Shown here: piece by piece, positions 21,301-31,487 of the stretch
How positions within the stretch are numbered: the first letter of the stretch is position 1
Layout of the letters: each line of letters begins with the position of its first letter
DNA from: Spirogloea muscicola
Lineage: Eukaryota; Streptophyta; Zygnematophyceae; Spirogloeales; Spirogloeaceae
Assembly: GCA_009602725.1 (NCBI GenBank)
Contig: WELB01000175.1
Span: 89,953-153,952 of the forward strand
Direction: 5' to 3'
DNA: 64,000 bases
Notes under the pieces: model-generated
What the model was told of the DNA's origin: nothing
Database searches by the model: none
Seen by the model: only the letters and a program-made list of their open reading frames with translations
Made by a program: the position numbers and the translations under genes

Positions 21301-23246
21301 AGCGTGGGCCTGCAGCTGCTCCGCGGCTGGCTGCAGTTGCTCCAAAGTCAGCTGCACATTCAATGGCGTAGGCTGCATTGGCAGCAGCGCAGACTGCTGC
21401 GGCAACAGCGCCAGGGGCTCCACAAAGCCTCCAGCATGCTGTAGATCTGGGCGAGCTGCGTCCAAGGCAACAGGCAGTTTCACCTGCACCTTGGCCCGCA
21501 CCTGCTGCTGATGCTTGTGAAGGCTGCTCTGAGCAGTCTTCTTCTTGACTAAGACACCACTACTCTTGCTGAGGCCACCCTCCAGCGTCCTGTTCGTGCG
21601 GCCTGTGCTGCCCTTCTTAATCTGCTGGTCGATGCCTCGAGGTTCGCTCTCGGCTGCGGTAAAGCCCTCTGCCAAGCTCCTCCTTGTGGTGAGCTCTTCT
21701 GTCCGGAGAGGCGTTCGCGGGCTGAGGGGCGCCTGCTGAGAGAAGTAGTCTGAAGAGGGGAGCGAAAGCGATGGCATCAAAGCCGTGCCTGGCGTTGGAG
21801 TGCAGGCGACGTGGTCCACTGCAGGTACACTTGTGCTCAAGGATGCTGTCAAGGAGTGGACTGGAATATTGCTGTCGAGTGGGATTTCCAACGAACTCGC
21901 TCTTGCAACATCCAGGTCAGCCAAGAGGAGCAGCCACATGGCATCGCCACGAGCAAGATCGGGCCGCGCCACTTGCACCTTGGCCACCATACGTGTGGCA
22001 GCCTTCCTCTGCAGCTGTCGCAATACACTGCATTCAACAGCACAAGACAAGAAATCAGTAGTGTTTGACGGCATCACGGTCAGACGTTGATGTCCCACTT
22101 TTGTAACAAGTGGGACGTGCTCGCACTAGGCCATCTAGTAGCTCCAATTTTATGGCACATCTATCTGAAATCCAATGTTGTGCTCCATTCCAGAGAATGT
22201 GACCAGCCACTTGATGCTGGCTGATATTCCCAAGACATCAACATGTGGTGCATGCGTGTCACTTGTGCTCTATCACATCTCTCCACCTCATGGGCAGGTA
22301 CTAATCAGAGGCCCGTCCAATAATAGTCTCAGCGGCGATATGCTGGTGGGACAATGTGACATTGTTCTAAGACCAGACCAATGCTGCAAAATATCGTGGA
22401 TGCCAAAGGCTGTGAAATGGCTGCTCCACTGCACCTGAGGAAGTCCTCATCGCTGCCTCGAGACGCGATGATCTCCTCGGGAGCAGCATCGGTGGCCGTC
22501 CCGCCTCTCACGCTGCGGAGGATGTCAAGGAGGTCGCCGCCGGTCGTCCCATGGTGGCGCACAAGCACCAGCAGGGCCTCCTCGCGCGTCAGGCCCCGCT
22601 CGGCGACCAGGCGGGGTATGATGTCGCCGTAGAGCTGGTCGAGGCTGCGCACCAGCAGCTCCTCCACCTCCTGCTCGCACTGCTCCTCCCACTCCTCAGC
22701 TCGCTTCGCCGGGCTGGCCAACGGCGCGCTGCATCCCTCGACGCCCTCCGGCCGGCGTGCTCTCGCCTCGGCCTCGCCCCCGGCTCTCTCGTCGCCACCC
22801 TCGCCCTCCTCTTCGTCGGCCTCTCCCGCGGGCCTCTGGTCTGCCTCGTTCTCAGCAGCCTCGCTTGCCGGTAGAGGCACTTTGGAGGCACCAAGCAGAG
22901 CATCGCCGCCGGATAATTCGGCGTCCAGGGACGAGCAGTACTTGCGCTTGCCCTTGCTGCTGCTCGGCGGGGTGCCGACGTACGGCAGTGGGGACGCGGG
23001 CGGGGGAAGCGCGAGCAGGGCCTGCGCCAGGGGCCCATCGCCGGCGCTCGGCTCGGGATCGCGCGCGCTTGTGGGAGGCGTCGACGGCGGCGGAAGCTCG
23101 GCGGGCGGCGCCTCCGACAAGGCTTGCGGCGCAACCGGCGGCGGTGGCAGCGGAGACAGCGGCGGCGGCGACGGCGGCGGGGAAGGCGACGGCGGCGGGG
23201 AAGGCGACGCGGCGGGAGAGGCGGCGGCGGCCAGCGGCGATGCCAT
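18329..23246 (-). CDS. RF298/RF4-type RING-HC E3 ubiquitin ligase
   Basis: Matches the plant RF298/RF4 (MND1-interacting-like) family. Exons: 22435-23246, 20620-22027, 20120-20317, 19833-19952, 19442-19624, 18857-19126 and a RING exon ending at 18329; about 1,080 residues. N-terminus: Pro/Ser-rich leader, then the conserved helical block QEVEELLVRSLDQLYGDII...TREEALLVL. Exon 2 begins with the second family block (GDAMWLLLLADLDVARA) followed by a long low-complexity middle. Exons 3-6 are almost pure coiled coil. The RING reads RECVMCMSEEMSVVFLPCAH, then C-x2-C and RDCPSCRTPI, a C3HC4 finger. The start is the first ATG of the leader (MASPLAAAAS). Intron 2 has a GC donor (20618-20619). The phase into the RING exon could not be reconciled, so that boundary is uncertain. 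Confidence 0.88.
22092..22116. repeat. Short perfect hairpin in an intron
   Basis: gtcccactt, a 7-base loop and aagtgggac form a 9-bp stem in the first intron of the RF298-like gene, about 65 bases before the acceptor at 22028. Confidence 0.6.
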
Positions 23247-23829
23247 GGCCACGAGGTGGCAAGAGTGCGGCGGAGTGGAATCAGGTGCTCCCGGCCAGAC
23301 GGCGGCGACGACTCGAATCAACGAGGCGACAGAACAGTGGACTGAGGGCCTATTTACACGTGGTCAGGTGGTCACGGTCTCATTGACCGCCCCGTGGGAG
23401 GGACGGTCGCGGCCACGGAGGCCGTGGTCCGCCTGCACGTGCGGACGTGTATTTGAGAATTCGAGGATTTGGGAGGGGGCTCTGCCAGCTGTTTCTTTTG
23501 GGGCGCGTCCGCGGGGGGAGGGGGTGGTCAAAATCGGAAGGAGGGCCCGATTTTGACCGCCCTCGTGGCACACGGCGCCGTTTCCTCCTTAACGGGGGCA
23601 AATGTCGTCCTCGTCAGCGTCCGATGTGGCGCCGTCGTGGCGGGTGACCGCGACCGGGCGCGCAAGGTTGTAATGCCGTCGTTCCATACGACGCGCGACA
23701 CATACCCGTCGACGTGACCACCCGACCAAGTGTAATCAGGCCCCGAGGCCCCGGCGCCATTGAGAGAAAAAAGAAGAGAGAAAGGCCCGCGCAGTGGGCA
23801 TGAAATAGAGAGAATAAAAGGAAGGCCAG
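23247..23829. promoter_or_regulatory. Upstream region of the RF298-like gene
   Basis: GC-rich sequence without a convincing ORF on either strand. It presumably carries the promoter and 5' UTR of the minus-strand gene; no TATA box is evident. Confidence 0.4.
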
Positions 23830-24180
23830 ATTGAGCCAGTACACTGTCCAGGAAAAAGCTCGTGCAGCAACGGCAGGAGGACTGGACTGGCTCTGGCCAG
23901 GGGACATACTTCCAGGAGCATAGCCTCTCCGACCTGCGCCTGCTTAGCAGGGGTTACTGAGTGGTTAGTAGCTGCTTTGTTTTTTCTTGTGTGCTTGTCA
24001 TTTCTGCTGCTTCGCCTTAGGGCTTCGCCTGGCTTCCCCCCCCCTCTTCTTGTACTCTGTTCATTCTTTTTTGGGCTGGCTGTTCCAGCCCATATTCTCA
24101 ATGGGCGAGCCCTTCTTCCTCTCACACAGCCACCGCCCTCCACTGGAAGCGTCTTCTTCTCACAGAAAGAGCTCACTTTT
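23830..24180 (+). mobile_element. LINE 3' end, plus orientation
   Basis: Ends of the LINE protein (TCACTGAG-type stop context ctgcttagcaggggttactga near 23940-23960, run here in plus orientation) followed by a tail with the hairpin ttgggctggctgttccagccc at about 24070 and atgggcgagccc. A 5'-truncated copy of the M1 family. Confidence 0.65.
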
Positions 24181-24504
24181 CTGAACAATAACGTGTATTT
24201 GAAACAATCGAAGGGCCAGTATGGCCAAGTACAAAGGCAAGTACACATCTAATGACGTAGCAGCTAGCAATTTTTTCGGTTTGAGGACGGGGGACGGGGG
24301 TGGGGGTGGGGGAGGCTCACATGCGGACACATGCGGACGAGGTACACAGCCTCGTTCGGATGGAGATACAGTTGTATCTCTGTCACGATTCCAAACAAGA
24401 AGGCGCGGTGGCCATGAAAGGAGAGGGAGGCCAGCCAAGCGAGCCAGCGCACTGCACGTAAGAAGTAAAGACATTCAACAGGGGCTAAAGGGGGGCAAAA
24501 GGAC

Positions 24505-24630
24505 TATAAGAAAAGCTCGCCCGTAGAAGAGAGGGGCTGGCAGAAGCCAGCCAAAAAAGAATGGACACAAAGAGCTACAGGAGAATCACTCAGTAACCTC
24601 TCTACAGGAGAATCACTCAGTAACCTCTCT
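24505..24630 (-). mobile_element. LINE tail, minus orientation
   Basis: Hairpin ggggctggcagaagccagcc, then aaagaatggacac and the terminus aatcactcagtaacc. The last 27 bases are duplicated in tandem (24577-24630). Confidence 0.65.
24577..24630. repeat. Exact 27-bp tandem duplication at a LINE end
   Basis: The 27-base unit starting acaggagaatcactcag occurs twice head-to-tail (24577-24603 and 24604-24630) without a mismatch. Confidence 0.85.
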
Positions 24631-24639
24631 GCGCGTGAT

Positions 24640-24860
24640 CGATGTGTGCTTCAGAGCTCTCTGGCCCCTTTGACATTATGTTCATTAGTGTTTCTGGGCT
24701 GGCCTCAAACAGCCACCGCCCCTCTACTTCTTTGTGTGCTTGTTCTTCTTAGCGCTTCCCCTGGCCGCCCCCTTCTCGTACTCTGTTCATTCTTTTTTGG
24801 GCTGGCTTTTCCAGCCCCTATCCTCAATGGGCGAGCACTTCCTTCTACTGGAAGCGTCCT
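24640..24860 (+). mobile_element. LINE tail, plus orientation
   Basis: Contains ttcttagcgcttcccctgg, tactctgttcattctttt, the hairpin gggctggcttttccagccc and atgggcgagcac, in the same order as the other tails. No coding part remains. Confidence 0.65.
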
Positions 24861-25019
24861 TTCTTCTCCTCTTCCCATCCGGACGAGGCCGAGGGGTACG
24901 TGTCGCGCAGTGTATGGAGCGGCCGGGGCCAGACTCATGCCAACTCGAGGCCAAATCAAGGCCAATTTGCGTCCGTCCGTCCCGGTGTGAATTGGCCCTT
25001 AGTGCATGGCGATAGCTGT

Positions 25020-25245
25020 GGGTTGAGCTGTGAGAGGCCAGCCCAAAAGTAATGGAGAAAGGCCCCGTTGGGGGTTGCGTGCTCGCTGCCCATCCGGCAT
25101 TGCACCGGTGGCCCGGTGCGGCCCGGTGCCGGGCCAAGTACGCCGGCGAGCTGTTCCCCAGTAAGCAAGTGCTCGCCCATTGAGAATAGGGGCTGGAAAA
25201 ACCAGCCCGAAAAAGAATGAACAGAATAAGTGGGGCGCAATGTGC
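25020..25245 (-). mobile_element. LINE tail remnants, minus orientation
   Basis: Two scraps: gaggccagcccaaaagtaatgg near 25033 and a tail at about 25170-25240 with cgcccattgagaatagg, the hairpin ggggctggaaaaaccagccc and aaagaatgaacagaat. Confidence 0.6.
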
Positions 25246-27100
25246 CCTCGGCCGGGGGGGGTGGTGGTGCGGACCGTTTGCTGACTGGTGGCGTGGCTGG
25301 CCACGTGGCGCGCCTGCGCCACCCGTCATGTCCGGTCGCTGAAGCCCTAACCCGAAACCCCACGGCCCGAAACCGCCGCCGCCTTCGCCGCCTCCGCCGC
25401 CGCCACCCGCGCTGGCATCGCTCGCTGCCATGACCGCGTCTTCTGCCTCAGGACGCAAGGCTGCGAGCTCACCAGCGGCCTGAGCTGCCTCCTATGGCGC
25501 GGCTGTCGCTCGCTCTGTTGGAAGCCGCCGTCATGCCACAGGGCGCCGACTGCGATATGACGTCGATAAGTCGGATTAGCACGGAAGTAGGCAACAACTC
25601 AGCCTTTATGTGGTGGGCACTCGAGGAAGTGAGATGGAAGTAGTTCTGCGAGAAATTAAGTAGCTCCATCGCCGTTGACATTGACAAGAAATAACTGGAG
25701 AACTAGAATAGATTAACAGAATAGAAGTAACCAACAGATGACGTGGTTGGCATTCCAGAACTTGGAATCGATGAATATCTTTATCACCGCAAAACGCGTG
25801 CAAGCAACAACATGTTCAACAAATACTCAATGCAGGTCTGAGATTGATCGTGTAGTCCGATATCGATTGATAGTCACCTGGTCCGTAACCAATTTGACAG
25901 TAACTCGAGCCAGAACGTGGGCCTGGCCCAGCCTATCTATTTCGTAAGGGGGGCCAATTTGAAGTCGAACGTCGCCGCCAAGCGAGCTTGGGCGGCAATT
26001 GGATTGAACCGTCGCCAAGCGGTACTTTGGCGACCAACTGGGAACCACTTTTGACCAAAGCGGGTGGTGGTCCCACGCTGAGGCCCGCTGTAGCGGGTTG
26101 GAGATGCCGCACTCGCGAGCCCATCTTCACACCAAATTGATAAATGACGCGCCCATGAATAGCCACATGCGCAGCCACCTCCGCATCCTTGTCAGCACCG
26201 ACGCAAATGAGCCACCAATGGGACATCGCACGACACGGCCCTTGGTATTGTGGACCGTTTGCACTTCGTGGCGCAGCACTGGACTGACCTGGGCAGCAGC
26301 CAGCCGCCCTCCAGCACGGGCGCATGCCAACATATTGCATCCAGACCTGCATTGCAGCTCACCAGCCTGGCAGTGTCACATTCTAACAACAGCAGTCACA
26401 CGCTAGTTCACAGCTGAACGGACAAGAGGCACACAGTTCAGATCTGAGGCGGACAGACGCTTACTGACAACTGCAAGGACGAATGCCAGTTAGTAGACGA
26501 GTCATGGGCCGCTGCGGGGTCGTCAGCAGCACAGCTGTTGGTATAATAATCAAGCGTGTCATATGCTTGGAAGACCATGCGATGCACCCTTTGACTCGTG
26601 GCTCTGTGGGCTACAATCCACATGCATGGTGCAATACAAATATTCAACAGCAACTGCAGGCCTGAATGGCTTTTAATGTGTATATACATGAATGCTTTTG
26701 TCACTTGCAGACTGGGTAAGACCTGCTGCTTGCAGGTTAGGACTACTGGATAAATCTGACCGATACGCAGTGAAGGCACTTCATTGCGATGATTCACAGA
26801 TGACAGCAGACTTGTGAATTTTAGCTCAGTCAGAGGCTCGCAGTGGCAGGCTCCCTATCCGCCAGGCTGGAGTAGCCCAAACGGCCAAGAACTGCCTCAA
26901 TCAATGACCTGCATTGAGTGACGCCAATAAGTATAGCAATTGACAAGTCACGCAGCAATCTCAAGCACGCAACTAATCAAGCAAGCCTACGGATCCAGTC
27001 TTTCAAGCCAGGACACAGTCTGCAAACAGGTCTTGTTATCTCAGCCATAATTGATCTTGGCAGAGGGCTTGCACTGCGCCTGGCAGACATGCACCTTCAA
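25246..27100. other. Long intergenic region without a supported gene
   Basis: 25340-25360 carries a short ccctaacccgaaacccc telomere-like scrap next to a CCG run. Several frames stay open for 60-140 codons but none has a recognisable motif or plausible exon signals. The right part is the 3' flank of the minus-strand gene ending at 27101. Confidence 0.4.
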
Positions 27101-29161
27101 TCAGAGAACCGGGGGGTTGTAACCCATACTACTCAGATCCACGTACTGTGAGTGGTCCCGCCCCTGTTGGAAGAAGTAGACAGCGCCTCCCCCAACAGCC
27201 ACGGACGCAATGACCACCAGGAGCAACAGTACCACCATGCCAGCACCTCCCCCCCCACCGCCACCGCGATGCTTTGGGTCCGTTGCTTGCTCCGATTGCC
27301 AGTCAAATGCCACATCATTGTTGTTCTTGTTGCCGCTCACTCCGCCTGCTGCGCTCAGCAGTTGCTGCAGGCCAGCCTAAGCCCCAAGGCCCATGGACAG
27401 CAGCGAAAGTCAGGTTGAGCAATTAGGCCTAGGCCATACTGAAGCCACTTGGTCAATTAACAGAAGCCACTACTGCAATTCACTGCTAAGGTATGCACAG
27501 ACTATAGTATTGCAACTACTTCGCCAAAGCCCATATCCTAGGAGTACAATAGGACTTGGCAACTTGTCCGCGTGTCGCGGGGTTGCATACATAGCCTTGG
27601 ACTCTGCATTGCTGACCATGTGATTGATAGAGACAGTCTCACTGGAAGATGCATGCACAGGAATGTGATCTAGACCTCAACGTGCTAACATCAGCTTTCA
27701 TAGGTAACAGGCTATGCAAAAGAGCAGCAAAAGACAATGATGCCACACTAACTCATCGATAATGGAAACTCAAATACTTGACTTCATTACATGACTTGGC
27801 TGAGATTCATAGGAAACAGTAGCAAATGTACCTGCATCATTCCCGAGACAGTCTGGGCAATTTGTGCCACAATCTGCTCTTGGATGTCCTGAGGCCGTTT
27901 CCTCTGCCAGTCTCTCCCTTCGCACCAGCTGCACTTGTCCGCCCCTTCCTGTGGTATATGGCACACCCCTATGAAGCCTGGAAATTCCTTGGAGGCAAAG
28001 AGGTCGCACACATCCTTGTCCCAGACATCATAAAAGAAGGTGCGTGCAGTCTTCCTTGACATGTTGGTGCGGTACTCGTAAGAAGCCGCTTGCAATTGGG
28101 CACGCTGCTTCCTCTCCAGGCTAGTCATGACCTGCAGGCCAGTAGAGGCCCCCATGTCCAATGTCTCAAAATGCGATGCACAGGCTTTCATGTAATAAAC
28201 GTGGAGCGAGCAGGCACAGCCTCTTACTGGTGGCCTGGGCCCTTTAAAGGCTCTCTCCCTGATTGGCGTCGAATGATCTGCCTCTCTGTCAGCTAGAAGG
28301 CGCCTGCAAGCAGTCATGGCCAGGTCCTCACCGCGCCAAAGGTGGTGTTAAAGCCGCAGCTGCATGTGTTGGTGATGTGGTGGCACATCTCCCGGCACGG
28401 AAGGCCGAGGCTGGCACCCTCCAGCATGCGGGGCACGTGGCTCTGCAGGGCCTCCTTGAGCTGGAGATGCTGGGTTGCCACCTCATCCACGACAGGCTGC
28501 GCAGGAAGGAGTGCAGAGCAGCCCAGCTAAAGGACATGTCGATGCTGCTTCACGCGACTACATCAGACTACGAGCAAAGAAGAATATGCATTGACGCTGG
28601 AGGAGGATTGACATGGGCTTTCAAGAAAGATCCTAGAGATGTGGCACAACAGGGTACATCTATCGGGTCCTGACCTGGATCTGACCAAGTTGAAGTGTGA
28701 GGCTGACTAACCAGGGCTTCCGTCAGGACGTGGTCGAAGGTGCCGCACGCGGGCACCGTCTGGCCGCACCAGAACTCGTGCAGCGCGTCCAGGCACGCCG
28801 GGCATGGCGGGTAGCCTGTCAAGGCACGATGCAGACGCAGACCCAAAGTTAGCCAAAGGCGAATGCAACGGCAGAGACCGAGGTTGGCGGGGTCAGTGCG
28901 CTAGCTCTGGCGCGCACCCTCGTCGGCGAGCCGCTGGCGCAGGGCGTCGTTGGGGTCGTCGGCCTGCTCCTCCAGGGCCTCGGCGCGGAAGGCGCAGTCG
29001 ACGGCGGCGGGGGCGTGCGGGCACTGGCGGAGGAGCGGCGAGCCGGGCGCCAGCGGCACGCAGGCGGCGGCGCCGCCGAAGGGGTTGCAGGCCAGGCGGC
29101 CAGCGGCCACGAGGCTGGCGCCCAGCAGGCCCAGCAGCACCTTCTGCGAGTGCACCGGCAT
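27101..29161 (-). CDS. Type I membrane protein with Frizzled-like cysteine-rich domain
   Basis: Start at 29161 gives a signal peptide (VLLGLLGASLVAAGRLA) cut before a Cys-rich stretch. Exons 28918-29161, 28712-28815 and 28332-28526 join in frame. Exon 2 has YPPCPACLDALHEFWCGQTV and then PACG; exon 3 has GLPCREMCHHITNTCSCG. Spacing C-x5-6-F-x-C-x5-C ... PC-x2-MC-x5-C is that of Frizzled CRDs. A later exon (ending 27832) is soluble and charged with a C-x2-C pair (DKCSWCEGRDW); its start and the link to exon 3 are unresolved. The last exon (27101-27364) has a Gly run, one transmembrane helix (MVVLLLLVVIASVAVGGGAV) and a 22-residue tail. Function unknown; a surface receptor or binding protein is possible. 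Head-to-head with the TLC gene. Confidence 0.7.
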
Positions 29162-29499
29162 GCCCGCTGCGTTCGCCACCTCCGCCTCCATCACCTCCAC
29201 CGTCGCCGCTGCCGCCCCCCATGGCCGCCGTCAGGGCCCGCGCGACGCGGTGCCGTGGCAAGCGGGGCTCAGGCGGGGCCGGAAGCGGGGCCTGGCCGCG
29301 GCTGGTGGCGGCGGCGGCGGCGGCNNNNNNNNNNNNNNNNNNNNNNNNNNNNNNNNNNNNNNNNNNNNNNNNNNNNNNNNNNNNNNNNNNNNNNNNNNNN
29401 NNNNNNNNNNNNNNNNNNNNNNNNNNNNNNNNNNNNNNNNNGCCGCCGCGCCCGCCGCCGCCGCGGGGGGAAGGTGGGCCCGCTGCGGCGGCGGCGGCC
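29162..29499. promoter_or_regulatory. Shared upstream region of a divergent gene pair
   Basis: Only about 340 bp separate the two starts, 117 of them unknown. GGC/GCC runs flank the gap on both sides. Confidence 0.5.
29325..29441. other. Assembly gap (117 N)
   Basis: A run of N between ggcggcggcggcggc and gccgccgcgcccgcc. The true length may differ, since trinucleotide runs collapse easily. Confidence 0.98.
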
Positions 29500-30919
29500 A
29501 TGGGGCTGCCGGTGCCGGGCGTGTTCGGGACGCCGTGGCGGGAGATGAGCGACGGCGAGGCGGGCGGCCTGGCAGCGGACGTGGGCGCCTACAGCCTCCT
29601 GTGGGGCCTCCTCTTCCTCCACCTCCGCCACATCCTCCTCCCCGCCCGCTCCTTCGACTTCGCCAACCGCGCCGTCTCGCTCGTGCACGTCGCCGTCGCC
29701 CTCGCCCTCGCCTCGCTCTCGGTCGCCGACTGGGCCGACCCCCTCGCCGGCGTCGGCGCCCCCAACACCAAGGAGCAGGTGCGGCGCTTCTGCCGCTTCC
29801 TCTGGTCGCTGGCGTTGACGTTGTTGCCATTGTCTAGACCCAAATCCTTCAACCCAAAACCCTGCCAGATATGGCACCTCGCTCCTTGAAGCTGGCTTCG
29901 AGCCGTCAGCCCAGCATTGCCGTCAGAGCAATGAGTTGTGGCTCCTGCTGTGGCCGAGCCTGCTGCCATCGGCGCCGGAGCTCACGCCGTCGCCGGTGCT
30001 GCGGGCCGCAGATGCTGGCCATGGTCATCAGCCTCTCCTACTTCATCTACGACACGGTGTGCTGCCTGTGCGCTGACCCCTCCGACTGGTCCACCACTGC
30101 GCACCACGCGCTCAGCATCCTCGGCTTCGCGCAGGGCATCTACTCCGGCAGGGTATGTTGCCGCCGTTGCCGCCTTTCCACACCTGTGGCTGACCACAGG
30201 ACGCTTGCGGTTACCCCCATTGTTGTTGGTTTTAGCAGCTCATGCGGTGCTGACAGTTAGCTTGTGAGTGCAGTCGGGCACCGAGCTGGTGGCCTGCCTC
30301 TGGCTCATGGAGCTGTCCAACCCATTCATGCACGCCCGGGAGATGCTCAAGGAGCTGGGCATGAAGGGCACGCCCATCGCCGAACTCAACGACGTGCGTG
30401 CAATGCAGCTCCAATTGCCACGCCCTCTCAGCAGCAGTTCCACGTTCTCGTACTACTTTGCAAGTCCATCAGAGAGCTTGCAACAGCAAAGGAAAGCTCA
30501 TGCCCAGGCTGCGCGAGATTCCACCGCTACTAACATCTGCAAGCTACCTCTCTGCAGGTGCTCTTTGCTAGTACGTTCACATTCGCACGGCTGCTTGTCG
30601 GTCCATATGTCACATACAAATCCCTCAAGGGCCAGTCCACTCTTGGCATCAAGGTGTGTTCCTTCCCAAGAGGCAGGTTGTGTCAATCACATGTGGTCTG
30701 TCTTGCCTAGGAAATCCTCTCCTGTAAGGCCAGCTCAATCTAAAGACAATCCATTTTGGGGTGTTGGCTGGCTTTAAGATCGTCGTTGGCAACTGTAACG
30801 TGCAGATTGGCGCGCTCGGCATTCAAGCAATTAGTCTGTTCTGGTTCTACAAGATCGCCAGGATCGCCTACTGGAAGCTGTCCAAGAAAGCGCCCAAGAC
30901 CAAAGACAAAGAGTCATGA
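29500..30919 (+). CDS. TLC-domain membrane protein
   Basis: A TRAM/LAG1/CLN8 (TLC) domain protein, closest in feel to the TLCD4/TMEM136 group; such proteins are multi-pass and mostly linked to membrane lipid handling. Exons 29500-29778, 30012-30152, 30274-30393, 30558-30653, 30806-30919 give 249 residues in frame. Visible parts: helix after YSLLWGLLFLH; helix SLVHVAVALALASLSV; MVISLSYFIYDTVCCL; the family hallmark HHALSILGFAQGIYSG with its His pair; ELVACLWLMELSNPFMHARE; FTFARLLVGPYVTY; a last helix IQAISLFWFYKIARIAY and a Lys-rich tail KKAPKTKDKES, which has the look of an ER-retention-type basic end. TGTAA lies about 70 bases after the stop, the usual green algal poly(A) signal. Confidence 0.85.
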
Positions 30920-31487
30920 GTGCAGGTGGACCAGCCCCACTGTCACCACCTGCAAGCTTTACCAAGCGCATCGGCTTCCTCAGAGCAGCGTTTGTAAGAA
31001 TCCGAGCGGGTTTCATTAAACCTGGCTTCATCCCAAGCCGCGGCGGCCTAGGTGCTTCGTTTCATTGGCTAGTCAGGTACTTAACCACACCTGTCAAAAC
31101 AGCCTGAAGACGACAGGGACAAGGGGGTCTGCAAGTGCCACCCACAAGCACGCCAGCATACAAGCTGCACTTCTTGTGCTCCAAGATTTTGTGCAGGGTT
31201 CCCCCATCGTTGTATAGTGGATTGTGCCACCCTCCTCTAGCAACTAATCTAGGCCATTAGTCTCTTCCAGGCTATTATCAGCGGCTTGACTTATTGACCT
31301 GTCAAAGACCGGCCGTGCTGTAATCAAGCAGGCTCATCCAAGCAGCATGCTTGCCAGTCTCGCCAGCAGCAGGGGCATGGCTTGCAAGCCGCAAGCTGAA
31401 GCTTGGGCCAAGATGCCAAGACCAGACCATGCGGCAACTGAAGGACGGTGATCTTGCAAAGCAGAAGAGCGAGCTTCTTTGTGTGAG
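30920..31487. other. Convergent intergenic region
   Basis: 3' flanks of the TLC gene (+) and prohibitin gene (-). Nothing else is evident. Confidence 0.5.

Noticed and set aside
22589-23386. Several 130-220 codon frames on both strands
   Set aside because: Shadows of the GC-rich first exon of the RF298-like gene.
25933-26352. A 139-codon minus-strand frame
   Set aside because: No recognisable motif and no supporting exon signals.
28804-29889. A 361-codon plus-strand frame running through the N gap
   Set aside because: It exists only because the N run is read as open. Its left part is antisense to the Frizzled-like gene; only the part from 29500 is a real exon (TLC protein).
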